A stretch of 64,000 nt of DNA from Dysidea avara (Eukaryota > Porifera > Demospongiae > Dictyoceratida > Dysideidae): positions 6,092,507 through 6,156,506 of the forward strand of contig NC_089273.1 in the NCBI RefSeq assembly GCF_963678975.1. The letters run 5' to 3'. A program made the translations under genes and the position numbers. Below are positions 1 through 12,000 of this stretch, one piece after another; the first letter of the stretch is position 1; each line of letters starts with the position of its first letter. The notes beneath the pieces were generated by a model. It saw only the letters and a program-made list of their open reading frames with translations, was not told where the DNA came from and searched no databases.

Positions 1-316
1 GAGTATTATACAGTAACACATTCAGTTGTTGGATAATAACTGTTATATTTTACACCCCAGTAGATGAAACGATTATAGATAGCAATATGTAGTGAACAGC
101 ACCTGCTGAAGATCAAAATCAGTAGAAATCCTTAATGTTTTAGACTCTTTAGCAGTGCCACGCCTATTTATTCAAAACTTAGTGAATGAGACAAGAGTTC
201 ATCGAAAATGCTCAGTGTTCAGGTGAATAATTTTTGGTTGATTTAGGAACTTGTTATTAGAGACATGTACCATGAAACCACCTAACTTCAAAGCCAAATT
301 CCAGGTTACATATCTT

Positions 317-425
317 ATAAACCCTGGCTGGCCATGGTACATTTAAGTTAAACCATGGCTGGCTATGGTACATTTAAAATAAACCATGGCTGGCCATGAT
401 ACACTTAAATGTACCATGGCCTCGA
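317..425. repeat. Short tandem and inverted repeat
   Basis: Three units of about 36 bases containing AAACCATGGCTGGCCATGGT are followed by the inverse word TAAATGTACCATGG. No gene is seen in 1-980 apart from short open frames without recognisable content. Confidence 0.65.
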
Positions 426-980
426 TATATCTGATGAGGTAACGTTGTTTGTTTTTATAAGAATCCTGGCAGTATTCGATTGTGGGAGTTTATTATTACT
501 CACGTGATGAAAACCATGAACCCGATTTTGCATTCTACAGCACTCATACGAAGGCGATTCGACACCCTTACCACCCTATGAGTTGACAAACGGAAGTTTA
601 AGGTGAGAACTAGTGTCATGGTTAATTTACAATCGCGTGTCCGCGTGTTTGATTACGTACCACGCCCACTTTTCGTATATCACGAGGTAACCACTCTACA
701 GCAAAGCTTACCCCTCTGGATGTTTAGAAAACATTGTAAACAGTGGTTAAACGATGTAGCAACTTTGAAACACTTGTTAAATCGCAAATTGAGTGTTTCC
801 GTGATATTCATAGGATTTTCCCCGTTTATGGTAACAAACGTAACTGCAACGTTACTTGCTGCTGACCCATAATCGAATTTTACAAGACTCTCTATATAAT
901 AAATCCAGCGGGTTTCCTCGTATTGGCTTGGGTGATTAGTCGCCCACCACAGTAGGCTATTAGCCTACATGGTACATATC

Positions 981-1096
981 AGTTGTATCACGTGCCCTCG
1001 TGATTTGCCTGATATGTACACCCACGCTCTCGGGCCTAACGGCCCTCGAGCTTGGGTGTACATATCAGGCAAATCACTCGGGCACATGATACAACT
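981..1096. repeat. 116-base near-perfect hairpin
   Basis: The left arm (AGTTGTATCACGTGCCC to CTCTCGGGCC) and right arm (GGCCCTCGAGC to TGATACAACT) pair over about 56 positions with few mismatches around a loop of about 4 bases. No second copy is seen in the window. Confidence 0.8.
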
Positions 1097-1268
1097 ATTA
1101 CTTGTTTACTGCGTAAATAAGGATTTCACAGAATGTACCATATCATGGTAAGCATAGCCACAAAGCGTGGTGTATCACTTATATGCCGCAGTTTGCCCAC
1201 GGTACTTTTGATCTTATCCACAAATGTGATATATAGAAGTTAAAGGAAAAATTAGGAATTTTAAGTTT

Positions 1269-1466
1269 GATTAGGGATCATAGAAAAAGAAAATAGGGAG
1301 ACAAGGGTGGTCGTCTACACCTGCAGATATACTAGCAAACATTTAATCCCTAATTCAGTCTATATCCCAAGACCAAGACTGAATTAGGGATTAAATGTTC
1401 ACTAGTATATCTGCAGGTGTAGGCGACTTCCCTTGTTTCCCTACTTTTTTTCTATGATCCCTAATC
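1269..1466. repeat. Foldback block of repeat R
   Basis: GATTAGGGATCATAGAAAAA at one end and its inverse at the other, with inner arms containing CTACACCTGCAGATATACTA. Relatives: 30302-30526 (with a partial internal duplication), 13196-13435 (eroded), and one-sided remnants at 17704-17800, 20450-20560 and 25730-25850. Confidence 0.7.
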
Positions 1467-1701
1467 GAACCTTTAACTTGTTTGTTAACTTTTTTTGCAA
1501 CATTACTATTATGATATCTTAGTAGTAGCTAATTTACTAAAGCTAAGTTCACATCAATAAAATTATAGCTAATTCACTTTAATTCACACTCTGAAAGTAT
1601 TACAAACAGCACACATTTATATAGTCACACTAAGAGAATGTTCTAGAACTACAAAGGAAATTAAAAGTTACTAAAATAAGTATCAAGTACAAGAAACTAA
1701 A

Positions 1702-1941
1702 AATGTGACCCGGTCTGCGAAAAGGGCTCTTATAGCCTTTCCAATTGCATATATATGATAACCCATAACTTGACTGGTGAATATGGTACAAGCCTACAAT
1801 TTGGTCACTCAACAACCCTAACCTGGCAGTAGCTGTGGGTGTAATTACATGATGATAGCTTTAGTAGATTAGGAGTTATGATTAGCCAAACATGGATAAT
1901 TGGAAAGGCTATAAGAGCCCTTTTCGCAGACCGGGTCACAA
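1702..1941. mobile_element. TATGTGAC-group miniature element
   Basis: The ends are inverted repeats over about 38 bases (ATGTGACCCGGTCTGCGAAA at the left, the inverse at the right). It lies inside a block of repeat R copy 1 that copy 2 lacks. Confidence 0.75.
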
Positions 1942-2848
1942 ATAGCTAATTTTATTCATGAACATTAGTCTACATACTTACAGATTATTGTCTCTATAGA
2001 GTTCAAAGTCTACAATACCACAACTATGACTGGTGAACCCACGCATACCGCATCAAAAGAAAGAATGGTGCCAGAACAAATGTTTTATCTGAACAGCGCG
2101 TGCCCCAAAAATCAAATACTTCCTTTGAAATCGCAGTGGCCATTGCGCTTCGCTTTCAGCTATGTTCAGCCCGTTACAAAGTGCTACAGATGAAAAACGG
2201 TAGAAGAAGTGCCTCACAATCCAGTCACCATGAAAATGCGATGATCCGAGTGCCCCAACTATCAATTACTGCCTCAAAATGCAGCTGCCATTATGCTTCG
2301 TTTTTAGCTATTTTCATCCCGTTACACAGCATTACAAATGAAGAACAGTGTTACAATCGTCTTTGTACAGAAAAAACGGACGATTCCCATTTACAAACAT
2401 ACGGTAGGGAAGCCATGCATCGTGCTACCGCGAATCGACACCTTGAGCTGTCAGCAAAAAGAAATGGGACACAAAGGAGGACAAAGGTAAGTCCATGATG
2501 CGTGCATTGTAAGTACTGTGGTATGCCGAGAAGCACGTCTCGGGACGAAGTGACGTCAAATAGTGAAAAAATCAAGCCCTTAGCCTTAGCTGTTATCGAG
2601 TTACGCTTGCCTGAAGGCATCAGGCAGGCAGGCAGTTAGTCAGTAAAAAATTCTATTGAACAACTTCTTTTTTAATTTCATAACAATTTATTGGAGCCTT
2701 TAGGATGGTACCGAAGGCACTTTTGGTCATTAGTTATACCTAACCAATACTGCCAAGTGCCATGATGGAGTTGTGAAGCTGGTTTTGGGATGAATTTTCT
2801 GGCTAGGAAAACCTAAATCTTCATGATCCCTAATATACTGTACTGTAT

Positions 2849-4020
2849 AATTATATTACGCTCACACCTAGCACTGCTACCGGTGCTCAGGAATGCATTA
2901 ACACAAAACAGTGGTACTATAGTATATCAAAATAATTATATCCCTCTTAGGTATATGGACGATATCCGCAATGACATTTTCTGACATCACAAAACAAAAT
3001 TGTCATGTTAGTGTAGGGACTTTGTACAGGGAGGTGTTGGGTGAGATAGTGTTTCCCTATGATAGTAAGCATTACAAATTCAAAAAAGGGTGAAGGTGAG
3101 GCATGCAGTATATAATGCTACAAAAAAAGCCTATTTGTAACTGGATCTACGAAAACTGCTCTTATTGCCCAAGACAGGAAGTTTGATTTTTTCTCACAAA
3201 CACAAAGCTTAATGAATGCACTATCAAGTTTCACTGCCACAGTCGACCACAGTAAAGTGGTCTGCTTATGCTGGCTGCTTTTTAAAAGCACAGTGGTGAG
3301 CCGTCTGGGATCTTGATGGAACCCTGGCCAACCAGGAGAGGGCTGTGCGTGGTTGTACAGCACCGTGGCGTTGGACAATGACCTGTGCTGTAAACTTCCT
3401 TTCATTTTAGCCAGTTCTGAGGTCTGAATGGCCCATAACTTGGCCTAATTCATCCCAACATGTTTCGTTTTCAATTTTTGAACACCATGCATCTTGCCCA
3501 CCTTCCAGGGCCCCCGCCTCCCACCATTCCGGAGCTCGCCTGATACAGACAACCTCGGTTTAAAAACTATCTAAAATGGTGGGAAAATTAGCTGTTGACT
3601 ACTTCTTCAGTGGATGATCAGGAAGGTAAAAAAATTGTTGTGAAACGTGTGAAATTTGGTATATGTAGCTACCACTATTGGCCAGCTACAACACTCTGAA
3701 TATTTAAAACCGACGTTTCTCGATACTTTTAAAAGGGCGATACAACCAGTTTTCCCAGAGACAGTCACATTTGTATCCAATTTAAAAATTTTTGATCTGT
3801 TTTCCTTGTTGGAGCATGTTTTGCATCGTCATGGTATTTGTACTACATCTTATTATTTCCTGATTCAATGAGTAACACACCACAGAAACCATTCAGCTTG
3901 AATACTGTGTGTCAAAGACTCTGAAGGTTCCACAATAACATGATTATTTCATCAATTATGACATCAAATCACTGCAAATATCATGCATTGATATACTACT
4001 GAAAAACCAAGTGCGCTTAC
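2849..4020. other. No gene recognised; expected intron of the NIDO gene
   Basis: Downstream of the EGF exon I find no further recognisable exon on the minus strand. A piece near 3115-3180 (ACTGGATCTACGAAAACTGC) resembles the arm of a TATGTGAC-group element, but a partner arm is not clear. Confidence 0.4.
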
Positions 4021-7000
4021 CTGATTCACATATTAAGCCAGTAAATATATCAGAGCATGTACAACTAAAAGAATTAATTTCATCTGCACAAGTTCCATTA
4101 TTCATACAAGGATTAGGATTACAGTCATCTATGTTAGTTATGCAATTCTCTCCAGTAAAACCATCAACACAGTTGCATGTGAAAGAGTTAACTCCATCTG
4201 TACAAGTTCCATTATTCAAACAAGGATTAGGATTACAGTCATCTATGTTAATTGTACAATTCTCTCCAGTAAAACTATCGACACAATTACACATGAAAGA
4301 GTTAACTCCATCTGTACAAGTTCCATTATTCAAACAAGGATTAGGATTACAGTCATCTATGTTAATTGTACAATTCTCTCCAGTAAAACCATCGACACAA
4401 TTACACATGAAAGAGTTAACTCCATCTGTACAAGTTCCATTATTCAAACAAGGATTAGGATTACAGTCATCTATGTTAATTGTACAATTCTCTCCAGTAA
4501 AACCATCAACACAGTTGCATGTGAAAGAGTTAACTCCATCTGTACAAGTTCCATTATTCAAACAAGGATTAGGATTACAGTCATCTATGTTAATTGTACA
4601 ATTCTCTCCAGTAAAACTATCGACACAATTACACATGAAAGAGATAACTCCATCTGTACAAGTTCCATTATTCAAACAAGGATTAGGATTACAGTCATCT
4701 ATGTTAATTGTACAATTCTCTCCAGTAAAACTATCGGCACAATTACACATGAAAGAGTTAACTCCATCTGTACAAGTTCCATTATTCAAACAAGGATTAG
4801 GATTACAGTCATCTATGTTAATTGTACAATTCTCTCCAGTAAAACCATCGACACAATTACACATGAAAGAGTTAACTCCATCTGTACAAGTTCCATTATT
4901 CAAACAAGGATTAGGATTACAGTCATCTATGTTAATTGTACAATTCTCTCCAGTAAAACCATCAACACAGTTGCATGTGAAAGAGTTAACTCCATCTGTA
5001 CAAGTTCCATTATTCAAACAAGGATTAGGATTACAGTCATCTATGTTAATTGTACAATTCTCTCCAGTAAAACTATCGACACAATTACACATGAAAGAGT
5101 TAACTCCATCTGTACAAGTTCCATTATTCAAACAAGGATTAGGATTACAGTCATCTATGTTAATTGTACAATTCTCTCCAGTAAAACCATCGACACAATT
5201 ACACATGAAAGAGTTAACTCCATCTGTACAAGTTCCATCATTCATACAAGGATTAGGATTACAATCATCTATATTAATTGTACAATTCTCTCCAGTAAAA
5301 CCATCGACACAATTACATGTGAAAGAGTTAATTCCATCTGTACAAGTTCCATTATTCATACAAGGATTAGGATCACAATCATCTATGTTAGTTGTACAAT
5401 TCTCTCCAGTAAAACCATCAACACAGTTGCATGTGAAAGAGTTAATTCCATCTGTACAAGTTCCGTTATTCATACAAGGATTAGGATCACAATCATCTAT
5501 GTTAGTTGTACAATTCTCTCCAGTAAAACCATCAACACAGTTGCAAGTGAAAGAGTTAATTCCATCTGTACAAGTTCCGTTATTCATACAAGGATTAGGA
5601 TCACAATCATCTATGTTAGTTTTACAATTCTCTCCAGTAAAACCATCAACACAATTACATGTGAAAGAGTTAACTCCATCTGTACAAGTTCCATTATTCA
5701 TACAAGGATTAGGATTACAATCATCTATGTTAGTTGTACAATTCTCTCCAGTAAAACCATCAACACAGTTGCATGTGAAAGAGTTAACTCCATCTGTACA
5801 AGTTCCATAATTCATACAAGGATTAGGATCACAATCATCTATGTTAGTTGTACAATTCTCTCCAGTAAAACCATCAACACAGTTGCATGTGAAAGAGTTA
5901 ACTCCATCTGTACAAGTTCCATTATTCATACAAGGATTAGGATCACAATCATCTATGTTAGTTGTACAATTCTCTCCAGTAAAACCATCAACACAGTTGC
6001 AAGTGAAAGAGTTAATTCCATCTGTACAAGTTCCATTATTCATACAAGGATTAGGATCACAATCATCTATGTTAGTTGTACAATTCTCTCCAGTAAAACC
6101 ATCAACACAATTACAGGTGAAAGAGTTAACTCCATCTGTACAAGTTCCATTATTCATACAAGGATTAGGATCACAATCATCTATGTTAGTTGTACAATTC
6201 TCTCCAGTAAAACCATCAACACAATTACAGGTGAAAGAGTTAACTCCATCTGTACAAGTTCCATTATTCATACAACGATTAGGATTACAATCATCTATGT
6301 TAGTTGTACAATTCTCTCCAGTGAAACCATCAACACAGTTGCATGTGAGAGAGTTAACTCCATCTGTACAAGTTCCATTATTCATACAAGGATTAGGATT
6401 ACAATCATCTATGTTAGTTGTACAATTCTCTCCAGTAAAACCATCAACACAGTTGCAAGTGAAAGAGTTAATTCCATCTGTACAAGTTCCGTTATTCATA
6501 CAAGGATTAGGATTACAATCATCTATGTTAGTTTTACAATTCTCTCCAGTAAAACCATCAACACAATTACACGTGAAAGAGTTAACTCCATCTGTACAAG
6601 TTCCATTATTCATACAAGGATTAGGATTACAATCATCTATGTTAGTTGTACAATTCTCTCCAGTAAAACCATCAACACAGTTGCAAGTGAAAGAGTTAAT
6701 TCCATCTGTACAAGTTCCATTATTCAAACAAGGATTAGGATTACAGTCATCTATGTTAATTGTACAATTCTCTCCAGTAAAAGTATCGACACAATTACAC
6801 ATGAAAGAGTTAACTCCATCTGTACAAGTTCCATTATTCAAACAAGGATTAGGATTACAATCATCTATGTTAGTTGTACAATTCTCTCCAGTAAAACCAT
6901 CAACACAGTTGCATGTGAGAGAGTTAACTCCATCTGTACAAGTTCCATTATTCATACAAGGATTAGGATTACAATCATCTATGTTAGTTGTACAATTCTC

Positions 7001-9030
7001 TCCAGTAAAACCATCAACACAGTTGCAAGTGAAAGAGTTAATTCCATCTGTACAAGTTCCGTTATTCATACAAGGATTGGGATCACAATCATCTATGTTA
7101 GTTTTACAATTCTCTCCAGTAAAACCATCAACACAATTACACGTGAAAGAGTTAACTCCATCTGTACAAGTTCCATTATTCATACAAGGATTAGGATTAC
7201 AATCATCTATGTTAGTTGTACAATTCTCTCCAGTAAAACCATCAACACAGTTGCATGTGAAAGAGTTAACTCCATCTGTACAAGTTCCATTATTCATACA
7301 AGGATTAGGATCACAATCATCTATGTTAGTTGTACAATTCTCTCCAGTAAAACCATCAACACAGTTGCAAGTGAAAGAGTTAATTCCATCTGTACAAGTT
7401 CCATTATTCATACAAGGATTAAGATCACAATCATCTATGTTAGTTGTACAATTCTCTCCAGTAAAACCATCAACACAATTACAGGTGAAAGAGTTAACTC
7501 CATCTGTACAAGTTCCATTATTCATACAAGGATTAGGATTACAATCATCTATGTTTGTTGTACAATTCTCTCCAGTAAAACCATCAACACAGTTGCATGT
7601 GAAAGAGTTAACTCCATCTGTACAAGTTCCATTATTCATACAAGGATTAGGATTACAATCATCTATGTTTGTTGTACAATTCTCTCCACTAAAACCATCA
7701 ACACAGTTGCATGTGAGAGAGTTAACTCCATCTGTACAAGTTCCATTATTCATACAAGGATTAGGATTACAATCATCTATGTTAGTTGTACAATTCTCTC
7801 CAGTAAAACCATCAACACAGTTGCAAGTGAAAGAATTAACTCCATCTGTACAAGTTCCATTATTCATACAAGGATTAGGATTACAATCATCTATGTTTGT
7901 TGTACAATTCTCTCCAGTAAAACCATCAACACAGTTGCATGTGAAAGAGTTAACTCCATCTGTACAAGTTCCATTATTCATACAAGGATTAGGATCACAT
8001 TCATCTATGTTAGTTGTACAATTCTCTCCAGTAAAACCATCAACACAGTTGCATGTGAGAGAGTTAACTCCATCTGTACAAGTTCCATTATTCATACAAG
8101 GATTAGGATTACAATCATCTATGTTAGTTGTACAATTCTCTCCAGTAAAACCATCAACACAGTTGCAAGTGAAAGAATTAACTCCATCTGTACAAGTTCC
8201 ATTATTCATACAAGGATTAGGATTACAATCATCTATGTTTGTTGTACAATTCTCTCCAGTAAAACCATCAACACAGTTGCATGTGAAAGAGTTAACTCCA
8301 TCTGTACAAGTTCCATTATTCATACAAGGATTAGGATCACATTCATCTATGTTAGTTGTACAATTCTCTCCAGTAAAACCATCAACACAGTTGCATGTGA
8401 AAGAGTTAACTCCATCTGTACAAGTTCCATTATTCATACAAGGATTAGGATCACAATCATCTATGTTAGTTGTACAATTCTCTCCAGTAAAACCATCAAC
8501 ACAGTTGCATGTGAAAGAGTTAACTCCATCTGTACAAGTTCCATTATTGATACAAGGATTAGGATTACAATCATCTATGTTTGTTGTACAATTCTCTCCA
8601 CTAAAACCATCAACACAGTTGCATGTGAAAGAGTTAACTCCATCTGTACAAGTTCCATTATTCATACAAGGATTAGGATTACAATCATCTATGTTAGTTG
8701 TACAATTCTCTCCACTAAAACCATCAACACAGTTGCATGTGAAAGAGTTAACTCCATCTGTACAAGTTCCATTATTCATACAAGGATTAGGATTACAATC
8801 ATCTATGTTAATTGTACAATTCTCTCCAGTAAAACCGTCGACACAATTACATGTGAAAGAGTTAATTCCATCTGTACAAGTTCCATTATTCATACAAGGA
8901 TTAGGATCACAATCATCTATGTTAGTTGTACAATTCTCTCCAGTAAAACCATCGACACAATTACATGTGAAAGAGTTAATTCCATCTGTACAAGTTCCAT
9001 TATTCATACAAGGATTAGGATCACAATCAT
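4021..9030 (-). CDS. Exon 15: 44 tandem EGF repeats in one exon
   Basis: The 5,010-base phase 1-1 exon (acceptor TTATCATAG, donor GTAAGC) codes 44 EGF domains of 38 residues, period 114 bases, nearly identical in DNA. The usual unit is NIDDCNPNPCMNNGTC then TDGVNSFTCNCVDGFTGENC, with six cysteines in EGF order. N-I-D-D/E before the first cysteine plus N-x-x-F fits calcium-binding EGF, though the usual E/Q is D in most units (E in units 7 and 10). C-x-D-x4-F-x-C-x-C matches the Asp/Asn beta-hydroxylation pattern and C-x4-T-C the O-fucose pattern; the O-glucose serine is absent (C-D/N-P-N-P-C). Unit 44 is divergent (CADEINSFSCTCSDIFTG). Units 35-43, plus 20 and 21, form a subtype with CLNNG. 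A rigid calcium-dependent rod outside the cell is expected. The copy number could be affected by assembly collapse. Confidence 0.9.
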
Positions 9031-12000
9031 CTATGATAATTACATAATAATCTTCAATACAATAATGCTGTATAGAAGGGATCATCAATGTTTGGGTGTT
9101 TCTGTCGAAAACATCTCCCAACTACTAGCATAACATTTTCTTCACATACTGTAGTTTGAATCAAACTTCAACACGCCACCAGTGTGACACTAGACAAAGA
9201 CTGCAACACATGTTGCTGTCAGACCTTCAGTGCTGGACACTGTAACGTACTAGTAAGGAGACACTTCCAACAGCATTCAAAGTACATGAATTAGGAGCCC
9301 AGCCTGAGTTTCTTCATGATTTATAAATGGAGGCAAAGCCAATGGGGTCTAACTTTTGAAGAACCCAGGTATGGTTCCTAACATACTTAGAACATGGTCA
9401 GTCTTTAATTAGAGAAACCCACAATCAAAAACAAATTTCATAACTATAGTATGTAAGCATTGAGCTGGATCCTCAAAAACATTTAATAACTTACGGGTGC
9501 AATTGCATGCAATGTTGAAATTTGGCTAATTTGTAGTACTGCTTGACCTGCTAAAAATATGTAAAAATCCTTTTGTTTAAATGTCTGACATAATATTTAT
9601 TACCAATCAAAATTTTTTTCATACATTTCCTATGGGGAAGCCATAAAGTTTCAGTGTCCATTACAGTCTTTTCTCAGACTTGTAATGGAGCCTAACCATA
9701 CGTGACTGTTGTTGATACCTTCGCTGTTACCACTAATCATCCGGTTGGCTGAAATGTTAACGCCATAGAGAAAATCCACTTTTAATTTTTAGCTGTTTTT
9801 CAAGATCCAGCTCAACTTGTACATACTATAGGTGTTAATTCTTTCATGGTTGTAACTGGATTTTTCTGGCATGATGGTATAAAACATGTGCTGAGTGCAA
9901 TTCCAACACACTAGCGCTTCTATTGCACATTTCATAGTATGATGCACTAATCCTGAAGTGGGCACACCATTTGAGGTCCCGTTTCTGGGATAACCAGGTA
10001 GTTTGTGCTCTATTGTGGGTTTATTACATAACCCGGTAAAACATTTCTTTTGAAAATAGGGTTGTTTCGCTTATAATTTTTATGTATTATTTGAGTTAAT
10101 AGTTACATTTTGAACAATGATACATCATTATAGATAGGCTAAGACAACTGGCGAATGGCTGTTGATGGTATTTCAGATGTGTGGCATAATTCAGTCACGT
10201 GTGTATTAGAGCTGTAAATCAGTTATGCAATAATCGGTTAATCAATTGGTTATTGTTGAGGGTGTTTGATAATTGGGCTATGCATGCAACAACCAATTAT
10301 ACAGTTGGATCACATGACCACAGAATTCTTAACAGTTTTGGTCATAAAGAGTGCACTAAAGTGAGCGAGGAGGCTGTTAATTATTTGTTAGTTGAGGATT
10401 ACACATCACAAAGCCACACTTTCCCCTTGCTTCTTATGTTAAACAGCACATTTGGTTAAGAAACATGGTTAATATACAAAATGACATTCAAAATGTAAAA
10501 ATAATCATTAAATCAATTAGTCGCTTAATCAATTGGTTATAGGGAGCCAATTATCGGTTATGTACATTTGGTCCAGGTCACAGCTCTAGTGTACATACAC
10601 ATGCATGACACTGTATTTGTGATAAAACTCAAAGATACCAGCTGTGAAGATGATGATTCAGTAAGGAGACAATATACAGTAGTCTCATACATTGTAACAC
10701 TTACTTGTGAATAGTTTATTTGTGGCCGCCTGTTTAACATGACTGCTTTTAGCGTATTTAGTAGTTTTGTTGTCTTGTAATTACTTTGTGGTTTTATTTA
10801 CATATTAAACAAAAACAACCATACAAAAGATTGTTAGTCCACAGCGTTTAGGTAGAGGTATAGTAACCAAGTGGTTTAGTGTATAGTGAGGCTTACACAG
10901 CATGATTCGGCGTGCCTCGTAAAGTGTGCCAGGAAATTCAGTTGTGAAAGGAAATATATAATAATATGTGACCTGGCCTGCAAAATAGGGCATGTGGGCA
11001 CATGATTTTTGCCTACTTTTTCAAACTTTCATCACTCATAACTTTTTGTACCATTATGCTATGGCATTGCAATTTTCAGCTCTTAGTAAGAATGTAATTG
11101 GCATCATGAGGCAAGTTACAGAATAGAATTATACTTTTCCAGTACTGAGATATAACTTGTAGAGTGATGGGGTGTAGTTTGTGCCCACATTCCCTATTTT
11201 CGCAGGCCCGGTCACATATTATTAAGTACATCATACAGAACAATAGTACTGTACAGGGGCAGATCCAGAGTTTCGAAAGAGGGGGGGCACCTTTCTGAAA
11301 AACAGTTGAAGACCAAAAAAACTTGCTGAAAACCAGTTGAAGACCAAAAAAAAAAAAAAAAGGTCACAACAATAATAGCTAGTTATCCTTACCTACTATA
11401 TCACGTCTGTTATGTAAAATAAAATCCTATTTGTAGCTTCATAGGTAAGCTACACTGCCTCATGAACATTGTGACTGCTTTATTAGAGTAATTGACTGCT
11501 CTATTAGAGTATATCGATCTTGTATGCAATTTCTTGAAGGGGGGGCATTTGCCCAAAATGCCCCATCCTGGATCCGCCACTGCTGTATAGTAGGGACTAC
11601 AAAGTTGTGGTGCAAAGACATCAAACCTTTTCCCTGAAGATGATGAAGCAGTATTGATTAGGTAAAACTAAGCCTAAACAAGCCTTTGAATTGACCCAAA
11701 ATGCTTTCAGAAAGTTACTATGAAAATTTGAAAAAACATTAAATGGAATTTTCTACTGAGTGACTGACTGAGTAACAGACTGATGCCTTCAGACAAGCAT
11801 ATTTTGATAACAACTAAGGCTACAGGTTTGAATTTTTTATTGTTTGATATTGCTTCACTTCAGCCCAAGAGGTGCCTTTTGGCATACCACAGTACGTACA
11901 ATGCATTCTTCTGGACTTAAAAGTGTCCTCCTTTGTGTCCCATTCATCTATGCTGACAGTGAAAAGTGTCAATTTGGCAGTAGCATGAGATGGTTTCCCT

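Larger units (their letters stand above)
1236..2848. repeat. Interspersed repeat R, copy 1
   Basis: This block aligns with a second copy at 30270-39757 in the same orientation. It begins with a foldback (1269-1466), has an extra block at about 1507-2022 absent from copy 2, and includes shared stretches such as GACTGGTGAACCCACGCATA and GACACAAAGGAGGACAAAGG. Diverged inverted relatives lie at 11760-12060 and 12180-12420. Short open frames inside are not convincing genes. Confidence 0.7.

Noticed and set aside
603-872. 89-codon plus-strand open frame
   Set aside because: No recognisable domain, no splice partner and ordinary composition for chance frames in this window.
2100-2498. 132-codon open frame in repeat R
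   Set aside because: The second copy of R does not keep the frame open and the sequence has no protein-like motif.
4021-9030. CRISPR-like or satellite interpretation of the regular 114-base repeat
   Set aside because: There are no unique spacers, and the unit codes a complete six-cysteine EGF domain in frame with splice sites at both ends.
4011-9047. Two long plus-strand open frames (599 and 1,068 codons) across the EGF array
   Set aside because: They are the reverse complement of the 114-base EGF unit, which happens to lack stops in that frame; one unit variant breaks it at 5809. No start context, domain or composition supports a second protein.
9121-9121. Start codon at 9121 for the EGF exon as a separate gene
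   Set aside because: The residues between it and the first EGF are unlike a signal peptide, and the acceptor at 9031 continues the phase-1 series of the upstream Ig exons.
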